A stretch of DNA of 5,981 bases from CAZYAK01 sp964645935 (GCA_964645935.1 CAZYAK010000081.1:1-5981), one strand, 5' to 3'; positions 1 to 4,985 are shown, counted from the first letter of the stretch. The notes: generated from the letters alone by a model not told the origin. Program-made: numbers and translations.

Positions 1-363
1 AGTAAAGTTATTGTCGCCATGCTCCATGAGTTTTCTGATTTGTTGTCCCATTCGGTAAGCGCACTTATAGGTCACTCCGAGGTGTCTTTGAAGTTCTTTA
101 GCCGATACTCCGTTTTTAGACTGGCTCATTAAGAAGATGGCGAAAAACCAGAGCGTGAGTTTTGTAGAGGACTTGTGAAAGATGGTTCCAGCTACAGGGT
201 GAATCTGTGTGCCCGTTTCGCTGTGAGCATAGCACTTTCTTTTAGCGACTCGATAGTATTTCTTGAAGTCTGCAATATGTCCGAACCTTTGAGCAAAGAG
301 ATAGTCTAAGCAAGTATCATCATCTGGGAATTGAGCCTGAAAGTCTTTGATCGTGTACTTCAT
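1..363 (-). CDS. IS1595-family (ISXO2-like) transposase, N-terminal part, cut by window edge
   Basis: Reading the minus strand from the ATG at 363 gives 121 residues, open to the window edge with no stop. The start (MKYTIKDFQAQFPDDDTCLDYL) has the FPD-x-x-x-C-x-x-YL signature of the IS1595 N-terminal zinc-ribbon region. It is followed by P-x-AGTIFHKS-x-x-x-L-x-x-W (about residues 56-72) and S-K-N-G-V-S-A-K-E-L-Q-R-x-LGV (about 82-97), both typical of the family. The zinc ribbon is degenerate: the usual CPxCG knuckle is replaced around residues 28-37, and only Cys44/His47 remain of the second knuckle. The catalytic DDE-type core lies outside the window, so intactness cannot be judged. In the family this enzyme moves its own element by cut or copy and paste at short inverted ends. 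The G+C content is clearly lower than in the neighbouring genes, which suggests transfer. The start is supported by the promoter at 385-413, but no Shine-Dalgarno sequence is visible. Confidence 0.87.
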   Translation of the reverse strand, partial: MKYTIKDFQAQFPDDDTCLDYLFAQRFGHIADFKKYYRVAKRKCYAHSETGTQIHPVAGTIFHKSSTKLTLWFFAIFLMSQSKNGVSAKELQRHLGVTYKCAYRMGQQIRKLMEHGDNNFT

Positions 364-384
364 CTGTAGCAGTTATGTGCTTAC

Positions 385-413
385 AGATTAGCAGGTGGCT
401 TACTTGCTGTCAA
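385..413 (-). promoter_or_regulatory. Sigma70-type promoter of the transposase
   Basis: On the minus strand there is a perfect -35 TTGACA (413-408), a 17-bp spacer and a -10 TAATCT (390-385). The -10 is preceded by TGC, which also fits an extended -10 element. Transcription would start near 378, giving a leader of about 15 nt before the ATG at 363. This is the best promoter in the window. It lies only 28 bp past the tRNA 3' end, so it separates transposase expression from tRNA readthrough. Confidence 0.68.
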
Positions 414-440
414 GGGATAGTTACCAAAACTTAAATACTT

Positions 441-517
441 TGGTGGGCAATACTGGATTCGAACCAGTGACCTCACGAATGTGAATCGTGCGCTCTAACC
501 AGCTGAGCTAATTGCCC
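441..517 (-). tRNA. tRNA-Val (anticodon CAC), CCA encoded
   Basis: The minus strand folds into a complete cloverleaf. The 7-bp acceptor stem is GGGCAAU (517-511) with AUUGCCC (451-445). The D arm is GCUC/GAGC. The anticodon stem CACGA/UCGUG carries the loop UUCACAU, so the anticodon is CAC and reads the GUG valine codon. A 5-nt variable loop AGGUC follows, then the T arm ACUGG-UUCGAAU-CCAGU, discriminator A (444) and encoded CCA (443-441). All stems are fully paired and the T loop is canonical, so the gene looks functional. A weak upstream promoter is possible: -10 CAGAAT at 543-538 and a poor -35 GAAACA at 566-561 with 17-bp spacing. The adjoining insertion sequence begins just past the 3' end but does not disrupt the tRNA. 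Confidence 0.97.
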
Positions 518-599
518 GAGGTCTATGAGATGTCCCTATTCTGGAAGGATCGCGTCGTCTTGTTTCCGGAAGCCCGCTCCGCATACTGGGCCTGCTGAG

Positions 600-656
600 C
601 TCGTTGCCCGGGGTCGGAACCGGATTTTGGAGCAATCCGGGTGGAAATGCAACGAG
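600..656. repeat. Nested inverted repeats in the intergenic region, possible structured RNA or operator
   Basis: The spacer 518-752 shows no convincing gene. Inside it, the 8-bp arms CTCGTTGC (600-607) and GCAACGAG (649-656) are perfect complements. They enclose a second perfect pair, CCGGATT (620-626) and AATCCGG (634-640), with a 7-nt loop. The two stems are joined by a 12 x 8 nt internal loop that carries GGAA on both sides. It lies about 100 bp before the ATG at 753 and 83 bp upstream of the tRNA 5' end. There is no T-tract after it on either strand, so it is not an ordinary terminator. The function is unknown. Confidence 0.4.
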
Positions 657-752
657 TGTTGGGGAGTTCGATTTCCTCATTTCCCCGGGCAAAACCGCCG
701 ATCCACCGGTGAATCATTGACCTCCACCCTCCGAAACCGCACGCTCCCGCCC

Positions 753-1273
753 ATGCCCACACGTATCTTCGGGATCGCTGCGGCCGCCTACGGCCGCGAG
801 GTGCACAAGTTCACCGCCTCTGTGGTGGAGGGCGACAGCAAAGAAGACACGCACGTCAGTGAGACGTGGACGATGCCTCTCGACGTGCGCTCACTTACCT
901 CCACGCGCGAGGCGTTCCAGCGACTCCTGTTGATGGCAACGAAGGTGGGGAAGTCGCAGCGGGAGGCGCACCCCACGCTCCAGGCACCCATGGTCTTCGG
1001 CGCACCGGAGGGCTTTCCCGTTCACGCGCTGGAGCGGGCCATCCGCGCAGCATGCGCGGGGCTGCTCGCGCCCAATCCCAACGCGGCGGCGTATGCCAAG
1101 CGCCGAGCGAAGTGCGTCAATTTGTCCGCTGATCGCGAACCCCCATGGAGTGAGCGTGAGGCCGGCAAGGCGGTGGGGCGCATCGGGGACATCGTGGCAC
1201 TCCACCTGCAGCGCCACGGCGGACGCGCGGATGGCGCTGTCCGTTTCCAGCCGCGCTCTTTTGGCGCACAAGA
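753..1273 (+). CDS. Hypothetical protein, N-terminal part, broken by assembly gap
   Basis: I do not recognise this protein. From the ATG at 753 (MPTRIFGIAAAAYGREVHKF) about 173 residues can be read before the N gap. Third codon positions are strongly G/C over most of its length, which supports coding. The same frame is open further upstream to 525, but that stretch has unconvincing composition, so I start at 753. No Shine-Dalgarno sequence precedes this ATG. A TTGACC hexamer at 717-722 has no good -10 partner at the usual distance. The sequence is mixed hydrophilic and alanine-rich with no signal peptide or membrane segment; a moderately hydrophobic helix (HALERAIRAACAGLLAP) lies around residues 92-108. 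The segment at 1375-1527 may be its C-terminus. Near 1200-1273 another plus-strand frame has comparable or higher G+C at third positions, so a frameshift close to the gap is possible. Confidence 0.55.
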
Positions 1274-1373
1274 NNNNNNNNNNNNNNNNNNNNNNNNNNN
1301 NNNNNNNNNNNNNNNNNNNNNNNNNNNNNNNNNNNNNNNNNNNNNNNNNNNNNNNNNNNNNNNNNNNNNNNNN
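1274..1373. other. Assembly gap (run of exactly 100 N)
   Basis: Bases 1274-1373 are all N. A run of exactly 100 is the usual placeholder for a scaffold gap of unknown length, so neither distances nor reading frames can be carried across it. The best coding frame before the gap and the best one after it differ by one position, which agrees with the true length not being 100. Confidence 0.98.
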
Positions 1374-1374
1374 T

Positions 1375-1527
1375 CCCCACAACATCGCGCTCAAGGTGCC
1401 GGACGATCCGCCCGCGCCCGTGTTTGCAGACGTCACGACCACGTACATGGGCGATCTTCGCGACGACCTGGAAGGCACACAGCCCGGCGTGGTGCTGGCG
1501 CGCCTTCCGGAGACGCCCGGAACATGA
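1375..1527 (+). CDS. Hypothetical protein, C-terminal part, after assembly gap
   Basis: Directly after the gap one plus-strand frame encodes 50 residues (PHNIALKVPDDPPAPVF at the start, ARLPETPGT at the end) and stops with TGA at 1525-1527. Codons are strongly G/C-ending, and the composition (DVTTTYMGDLRDDLEG) is that of an ordinary soluble protein. The competing frames here are arginine-rich shadows. It is probably the end of the gene that starts at 753, since orientation and codon use match, but two different genes cannot be excluded because the gap length is unknown. No family is recognisable from so short a piece, and no clear terminator follows before the next gene. Confidence 0.5.
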   Translation, partial: PHNIALKVPDDPPAPVFADVTTTYMGDLRDDLEGTQPGVVLARLPETPGT

Positions 1528-1651
1528 GCCGCCTGTCGCCATCCGCGTCCACAACGGGTCGTGACGGTGTCCTTGTGCTTTTTCGCCGATTTCGTGAAGG
1601 AAGATCCTTCTGGCTGTGCACCGCGCCCGGATCGTAACCGGCCGAGGCAAA

Positions 1652-1683
1652 AATGTGTTGTATTATCCTATTGTACAAACATT
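1652..1683. promoter_or_regulatory. Imperfect palindrome upstream of the DUF4331 gene, candidate operator
   Basis: This small AT-rich island in otherwise GC-rich DNA holds AATGTGTTGTA (1652-1662) and TACAAACATT (1674-1683). The arms are complementary over 10 bp if one G (1657) is bulged, with an 11-nt spacer. The perfect 8-mer TTGTACAA (1671-1678) overlaps the right arm. It lies about 15 bp before the -35 box proposed at 1698, a position suited to a regulator binding site. No regulator gene is visible nearby. Confidence 0.35.
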
Positions 1684-1697
1684 GCAACATCACGGGT

Positions 1698-1726
1698 TTG
1701 ACCGTCCGCAGCCAAATGCGGACAAT
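1698..1726 (+). promoter_or_regulatory. Putative sigma70-type promoter of the DUF4331 gene
   Basis: TTGACC (1698-1703, five of six consensus bases), a 17-bp spacer and GACAAT (1721-1726, four of six). Transcription would begin near 1733, leaving a leader of about 24 nt before the ATG at 1757. The leader is pyrimidine-rich (CCCTTTTACCTCTCCC) and contains no Shine-Dalgarno sequence, so initiation here would not depend on one. The remainder of 1528-1756 shows no supportable gene. Confidence 0.42.
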
Positions 1727-1756
1727 TCGTCCCTTTTACCTCTCCCAAGCTCTCGC

Positions 1757-3883
1757 ATGGTCTCCCTCAAGAAGTGCGCCGCCGCAACGATGGCGATCGC
1801 CACCCTCGCCGGTGTCGGCGCCACGGCGCTGCCCCAGACGGCGTCCGCCTCCTCGCACCGCGAGGCTCCCCTGAGCAGCACGATGCCCCAGGCGGATCTC
1901 ACGGACTTCTATCTGTTCAAGAGCCCCGACCGTCCGGACACGGTCACACTCGCGCTCTCCGTGCTGCCCTTTGAGGAGCCGGCCGGCGGCCCGAACTTCT
2001 ACGCGTTTGGCGACAACGTGCTGTACGAGATGCACATCGACAACGACGGCGACGCCCGCCCCAACATCACCTACCAGTTCCGCTTTAAGACCATCAACAA
2101 GACGCGCAACTCGTTCCTGATCAACACGACGCCGGTGACGGGCTTCAACGGCCCCAACACCCGCCAGATCTACGACGTGATCAAGATCGAGAACGGCCAG
2201 CGCGCCGTGATCGGCACCAATCTGCCGGTCCCCCCGTCCAACGTGGGTCCGACCTCCATGCCCGACTATGAGCAGAACCTGTTCGCACCGGCCGTGCGCC
2301 AGCTCCCGAACAACGTCCAGGTGTTCGCCGGCCAGACCGATGATGCCTTCTTCGTGGATCTCGGCGGCGTCTTTGACCTCCTCTCGCTCCGCAACCCCGG
2401 CGTCGACGGCCTCAAGGGCTACAATGTCCAGAGCATCGCCATCCAGGTACCCATCAGTCAGCTGACCAGGACCAAGAACCAGCCGGCCGCCGCCAGCCCC
2501 GACGCCGTCATCGGTGCCTGGGCCCAGACCTCCATGCAGGCTGCCCGCGTGCTCCGCAACGACGGCAGCACGACCGACGCCGGCCAGTGGGTCGGGGTCT
2601 CGCGCCTGGGCTCGCCCCTCGTCAACGAAGTGGTGATCCCCCAGAAGGACAAGGATCGCTGGAACGCCTCGGTCCCGTACAACGACGCCCAGTTTCTCAA
2701 CAGCGTGCTGGATCCTGAGCTCGCCCGCCTGCTCCAGGCCAAGGGTGTCAACGTGCCCCCGGCCCCCCGCGACGACCTCGCCGCGATCTTCCTGACGGGC
2801 CTCCCGACGCCCCCGAGCCCGGTGCTCACGCAGCCTGCTGCCGTGCGCGGCGCGGAGATGCTCCGCCTCAACACGGGCGTGGCCGTCTCGGCCTCCCCGA
2901 GCCGACTCGGCGTCCTTGGCGGTGACATCCAGGGCTTCCCCAACGGCCGCCGCCTCTTCGATGACGTGACGGACATCTCCGTCCGCGCGGTCGCCGGCGC
3001 CGTGTACCCGCTCCTGCACCCCACCTTCACGGCCGATCCGGCCACGGGACTCCTCGGTGACGGCGTGGACTACAACGACAAGCCCTTCCGCTGCGCCTTC
3101 CCGTACTTCGCCATGCCGTTCGACGGCAAGAGCAGCGTGCCCCACGGCAACGCCACCACGCAGACCTCCCTCGCCCAGTGCGGCGTGACGTCGTCCTCTT
3201 CGTCCTCCGTGACGAGCTCGGCCGCGTCCTCCGTCACCAGCTCCGCCGCGTCCTCCGCGGTCTCGTCGGCTGTGAGCAGCGCGACCTCGTCTGCCGTGAG
3301 CTCGGCCGCGTCCTCCGTCACCAGCTCCGCCGCGTCCTCCGCGGTCTCGTCGGCTGTGAGCAGCACGACCTCGTCTGCGGTGAGCTCGGCTGCGTCCAGC
3401 GCCGTCTCATCCGTCGCCGTGGCGCCGGCGTGCGCCGGCAAGACGGCCACGATCTACGTCAACAGCCTAAACGTCATCGTCGGCGGTCCCCAGGACGGCC
3501 GCAACTTCCAGGGCTTCCTCCAGGGCACGACGGGTGACGATGTGATGGTCGGTACCGCCGTGGCCGACACGATCTTCAGCTTGGATGGCAACGACACCGT
3601 CTGCGCCGGATCCGGCAACGACTACGTCAATACGGGCGCCGGCAACGACGTCGCCTTGGGCCAGGACGGCCACGACACCATCGACCTCAGCTTCGGCAAC
3701 GACCAGTCCGACGGTGGCGATGGTCATGATGCCTTGAACGGCGAGGATGGCACGGATGCCCTCGACGGTGGCACGGGTGTCGACACCTGCCGCAACGCCG
3801 AGACGGTCGCCAACTGCGAGGCTACCGCGTACCGCCCCTCCGCCACGGTGACGTTCCAGTGGATGCCGGGCTACGTCGGCTGA
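1757..3883 (+). CDS. Secreted DUF4331 protein with Ser/Ala tetrad linker and C-terminal RTX calcium-binding repeats
   Basis: A 708-residue exported protein. The ATG at 1757 is chosen because it opens a signal peptide: VSLKK, then a hydrophobic core, then cleavage after TASA at residue 31. The mature protein begins SSHREAP, the hallmark N-terminus of DUF4331. Residues 32 to about 470 match that family (EEPAGGPNFYAFGDNVLYE, HIDNDGDA, ITYQFRF), whose biochemical role is unknown. Residues 479-554 are nineteen in-phase SSxx tetrapeptides (x = A, V, T or S), probably an extended and perhaps glycosylated stalk. Residues 590-679 are ten in-phase nonapeptides of RTX type (for example AGSGNDYVN, GQDGHDTID, GGDGHDALN), which in the family bind Ca2+ as a beta-roll. 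Cysteines 446/475 and 559, 616, 678, 687 could form disulfides. No LPxTG motif or C-terminal membrane anchor is present. The gene is monocistronic, with a promoter at 1698-1726 and a terminator at 3905-3930. Longer open frame upstream to 1616 is unlikely to be translated. Family assignment is firm; function is not known. Confidence 0.93.
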   Translation: MVSLKKCAAATMAIATLAGVGATALPQTASASSHREAPLSSTMPQADLTDFYLFKSPDRPDTVTLALSVLPFEEPAGGPNFYAFGDNVLYEMHIDNDGDARPNITYQFRFKTINKTRNSFLINTTPVTGFNGPNTRQIYDVIKIENGQRAVIGTNLPVPPSNVGPTSMPDYEQNLFAPAVRQLPNNVQVFAGQTDDAFFVDLGGVFDLLSLRNPGVDGLKGYNVQSIAIQVPISQLTRTKNQPAAASPDAVIGAWAQTSMQAARVLRNDGSTTDAGQWVGVSRLGSPLVNEVVIPQKDKDRWNASVPYNDAQFLNSVLDPELARLLQAKGVNVPPAPRDDLAAIFLTGLPTPPSPVLTQPAAVRGAEMLRLNTGVAVSASPSRLGVLGGDIQGFPNGRRLFDDVTDISVRAVAGAVYPLLHPTFTADPATGLLGDGVDYNDKPFRCAFPYFAMPFDGKSSVPHGNATTQTSLAQCGVTSSSSSSVTSSAASSVTSSAASSAVSSAVSSATSSAVSSAASSVTSSAASSAVSSAVSSTTSSAVSSAASSAVSSVAVAPACAGKTATIYVNSLNVIVGGPQDGRNFQGFLQGTTGDDVMVGTAVADTIFSLDGNDTVCAGSGNDYVNTGAGNDVALGQDGHDTIDLSFGNDQSDGGDGHDALNGEDGTDALDGGTGVDTCRNAETVANCEATAYRPSATVTFQWMPGYVG
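3214..3397 (+). repeat. 84-bp in-frame tandem repeat encoding the Ser/Ala linker
   Basis: Copy 1 (3214-3297) and copy 2 (3298-3381) differ at only two of 84 bases. A third copy is recognisable for about 16 bases (3382-3397) before diverging. Each unit encodes 28 residues, made of seven SSxx tetrads, and only one residue differs between the two copies (A to T). A shorter 24-bp sub-repeat (AGCTC-S-GCCGCGTCCTCCG at 3215 and 3239) lies inside each unit. The near identity at the DNA level, including synonymous positions, points to a recent duplication. Because the unit is a multiple of three, copy-number change alters linker length without breaking the frame. Confidence 0.93.
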
Positions 3884-3904
3884 TTTCTCCCGCATCGTGC
3901 GAAG

Positions 3905-3930
3905 AACGAGGGCGCTTCGGCGCCCTCGTT
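3905..3930 (+). terminator. Intrinsic terminator of the DUF4331 gene
   Basis: A perfect 11-bp stem, AACGAGGGCGC (3905-3915) with GCGCCCTCGTT (3920-3930), closed by the very stable TTCG tetraloop (3916-3919) and followed by a short T-run (3929-3931). It lies 21 bp after the TGA at 3883. The matching A-rich left flank could also let it act weakly on the opposite strand. Confidence 0.85.
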
Positions 3931-3973
3931 TCGTAGGCGCGAGACTCACTCCTGTACTCGGGCGTTGTATGAA

Positions 3974-4039
3974 GAGGCGCATACGCTCGTCTCCAGAGAC
4001 GGACGCCTCCTCCGGGGGCTCAGATGCAGACGCTGAGCC
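3974..4039. repeat. Cluster of inverted repeats between convergent genes
   Basis: Two hairpins lie in the spacer downstream of the DUF2007 stop. The first is GGCTCAG (4017-4023) with CTGAGCC (4033-4039), 7 bp with a 9-nt loop. The second is compound: GAGGCG (3974-3979) pairs with CGCCTC (4004-4009) and encloses CGTCTC (3988-3993) with GAGACG (3996-4001). On the minus strand they start 20 nt after the DUF2007 stop codon. No T-tract follows, so they may be a non-canonical terminator or an mRNA-stabilising 3' structure. The remaining spacer shows no gene. Confidence 0.4.
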
Positions 4040-4059
4040 GTTCCGTGCAACCGGTCCGC

Positions 4060-4287
4060 TCACGCGGCGCCGTCCGCCAGCACCTTCCTGGCGCGCTCCA
4101 CGTTCTTCTCGTCCACGAGCAGCTCATGCGGGCCCGTGAGCATCCCGAGGCCCCCCAACAGCGCGTCGCCCCGCTGGTGGAGCCGGGCCTGGCAGGGGAT
4201 GTCCGCGTCTTCCAACTGGCCCTTGGCGATCATGGCCATGAGCTCGTTGGGGAAGGCTTCGACGACGATCCAGGCGGGGGAGGGCAT
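4060..4287 (-). CDS. DUF2007-domain small protein (putative signal-transducing protein)
   Basis: A 75-residue soluble protein matching DUF2007 along nearly its whole length. A first strand, WIVVEAF (6-12), is followed by the helix ELMAMIAKGQLEDADIP (15-31), where family members read roughly 'a-x-x-I-K-G-x-L-E-x-A-G-I-P'. Then come a second strand and loop (CQARLHQRGD, with a Gly-rich GGLGM turn at 45-49) and the terminal PHELLVDEKNVERARKVL (53-70), corresponding to the family's 'x-x-V-x-V-x-E-x-D-x-E-x-A-x-x-L-L'. Pfam describes the family as putative prokaryotic signal-transducing proteins; no ligand or partner is established. There is no signal peptide, so it should be cytosolic. The start at 4287 gives the standard length, though only a weak AGG precedes it. 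It is divergent from the 4401 gene across 113 bp and convergent with the DUF4331 gene. Confidence 0.82.
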   Translation of the reverse strand: MPSPAWIVVEAFPNELMAMIAKGQLEDADIPCQARLHQRGDALLGGLGMLTGPHELLVDEKNVERARKVLADGAA

Positions 4288-4323
4288 GCGCCTACGCTAG
4301 CGAAACGCGCGGGGGTTTGAGGA

Positions 4324-4351
4324 TTGACATAAGTCATGAATAGGACAGAAT
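4324..4351 (+). promoter_or_regulatory. Putative promoter of the 177-aa gene, overlapping a short dyad
   Basis: A perfect -35 TTGACA (4324-4329) is followed after 16 bp by CAGAAT (4346-4351, four of six -10 bases), so transcription would begin near 4358 with a leader of about 43 nt. The segment 4320-4356 is an AT-rich island in the 113-bp region between two divergent genes. The -35 box overlaps the dyad TGAC-ATAA-GTCA (4325-4336), a plausible regulator site. No clear minus-strand promoter for the DUF2007 gene could be picked out here. Confidence 0.5.
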
Positions 4352-4369
4352 ATCATCGTGGTTTCCAGA

Positions 4370-4395
4370 CCGGAGTAGCCAATCTCCGGAGGAGG
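4370..4395 (+). promoter_or_regulatory. Strong ribosome binding site with adjoining leader hairpin
   Basis: GGAGGAGG (4388-4395) is a near-perfect Shine-Dalgarno sequence, 5 nt before the ATG at 4401. This fixes that start over the overlapping out-of-frame ATG at 4397. Immediately upstream, CCGGAG (4370-4375) pairs with CTCCGG (4384-4389) around an 8-nt loop. The 3' arm of this hairpin includes the first two Gs of the Shine-Dalgarno sequence, so folding could influence ribosome access. Confidence 0.6.
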
Positions 4396-4400
4396 AATGT

Positions 4401-4934
4401 ATGACCACGTCGCTTCTTCACAACGACGGGCTGTTGACGCCCGACGCCGCCGACCTCGTCCACGCCTTGCTGTGTCAGCACGGCGACACCGGAGCCGCCC
4501 CCGATGGGGTCGCCGCCGCCGTCGGTCGCTTGCGCGCCGTGGGCCTCGACGCCCCGCGCAAGAGGCTCGATGACGGGGCGCGCAACGCCCTCGCCGCTCG
4601 CAAAGACCTTCTGCCCAGATTCGAAGGGCTCGGTCTCGTCCGGGACGTCCTCGCCACGGGGACCGTCCGCCACATCATCCTGTTTGGCGCGCGATTCGTC
4701 GCGATCGCCAAGCGCATCGAGGTGCTGCGCCGGGCCCTCAAGGCCGGTCTCGTCCCCGACGACGGCTGCCGCGTCTACCTGCTGTCCGGGCACCGGCTCG
4801 TCGATCTCGACGAGAAGGACCTCGTGCGCGCGCTCCCCGCGTGCCCGCACCTGACCTGCTCGTTGCCCTGGATGGGCGACCCGCCCGTCCGCTCCCGATC
4901 TGATCCGGCCCCGGTCCAGGCCGCCCCGTCGTGA
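4401..4934 (+). CDS. Uncharacterised 177-aa protein
   Basis: I cannot assign this protein with confidence. It starts at 4401 behind a strong Shine-Dalgarno sequence and is soluble, with no signal peptide or membrane segment. The N-terminal half (to about 70) is helical and Ala/Leu/Arg-rich. The centre reads LGLVRDV (77-83), HIILFGARFVAIAKRIEVLRR (strand, G-A-R turn, helix; about 91-111) and VYLLSGHRLVDLDEKD (about 125-140). The pattern h-G-A-R-x(6)-R-h-x-x-L ... h-h-L-x-G-x-R-x-L-x-x-x-E-K resembles a group of uncharacterised bacterial proteins I recall, loosely similar to the SanA/YdcF (DUF218) type of Rossmann-like fold. That link is from memory and weak. The last 35 residues are Pro/Ser/Arg-rich, as if the usual C-terminal part were missing. 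Codon use matches the GC-rich neighbours. It is monocistronic, with a promoter at 4324-4351 and a hairpin at 4942-4968. Confidence 0.75.
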   Translation: MTTSLLHNDGLLTPDAADLVHALLCQHGDTGAAPDGVAAAVGRLRAVGLDAPRKRLDDGARNALAARKDLLPRFEGLGLVRDVLATGTVRHIILFGARFVAIAKRIEVLRRALKAGLVPDDGCRVYLLSGHRLVDLDEKDLVRALPACPHLTCSLPWMGDPPVRSRSDPAPVQAAPS

Positions 4935-4941
4935 AGAAGTC

Positions 4942-4968
4942 AGCCTGCCCTTGTCATGAGGGCGGGCT
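4942..4968. terminator. Hairpin between convergent genes, likely shared terminator
   Basis: AGCCTGCCCT (4942-4951) pairs with AGGGCGGGCT (4959-4968) over 10 bp with one G-T wobble and a 7-nt loop; C4941-G4969 can extend the stem. It starts 7 nt after the plus-strand TGA (4932-4934) and lies 17 nt beyond the minus-strand stop (4986-4988). The T-run is short (TTT at 4971-4973) in the plus direction, and the minus side has only TCTTC, so efficiency is uncertain, but its position between two convergent stops fits termination from both sides. Confidence 0.65.
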
Positions 4969-4985
4969 GGTTTCGCATGCCCGGA

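Larger units (their letters stand above)
1..420 (-). mobile_element. IS1595-type insertion sequence, left part missing, right boundary approximate
   Basis: The element is defined by its transposase gene and by the drop in G+C, which returns to host level only beyond the tRNA. The upstream (right) end should lie between the promoter's -35 box (408-413) and the tRNA 3' end (441). I place it near 420 only as an estimate. The other terminal repeat is outside the window, so neither the terminal inverted repeat nor the 8-bp target duplication expected of this family can be confirmed. The element sits directly downstream of a tRNA gene in the same orientation. Confidence 0.6.

Noticed and set aside
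525..752. Upstream extension of the 753 gene to an ATG at 525
   Set aside because: The composition of the extra 76 residues is unlike the rest, it would run through the nested inverted repeat, and it has no ribosome binding site.
780..797. Perfect inverted repeat GCGGCCG-CCTA-CGGCCGC
   Set aside because: It falls inside codons for Ala-Ala-Tyr-Gly-Arg near the start of a GC-rich gene, where such palindromes arise easily by chance.
1596..1610. Hairpin GAAGGA-AGA-TCCTTC as terminator of the gene ending at 1527
   Set aside because: The stem is only 6 bp with a 3-nt loop and no T-tract on either strand, and it lies about 70 bp after the stop.
1616..1756. Earlier start for the DUF4331 gene at 1616
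   Set aside because: It would bury the signal peptide behind 47 residues and place the promoter and palindrome inside coding sequence. The ATG at 1757 begins a textbook signal peptide.
1736..3145. Long minus-strand open frame (469 codons) opposite the DUF4331 gene
   Set aside because: A Val/Gly/Arg/His-rich translation with no family features. It is the antisense shadow of a high-GC gene with G/C third positions.
3214..3397. CRISPR-like array
   Set aside because: The units are contiguous 84-bp in-frame repeats with no unique spacers.
3070..3450. Minus-strand acidic repeat protein (AEDAAEL/TADE units)
   Set aside because: This is only the complement of the SSxx tetrad DNA; the sense reading belongs to a clear exported protein.
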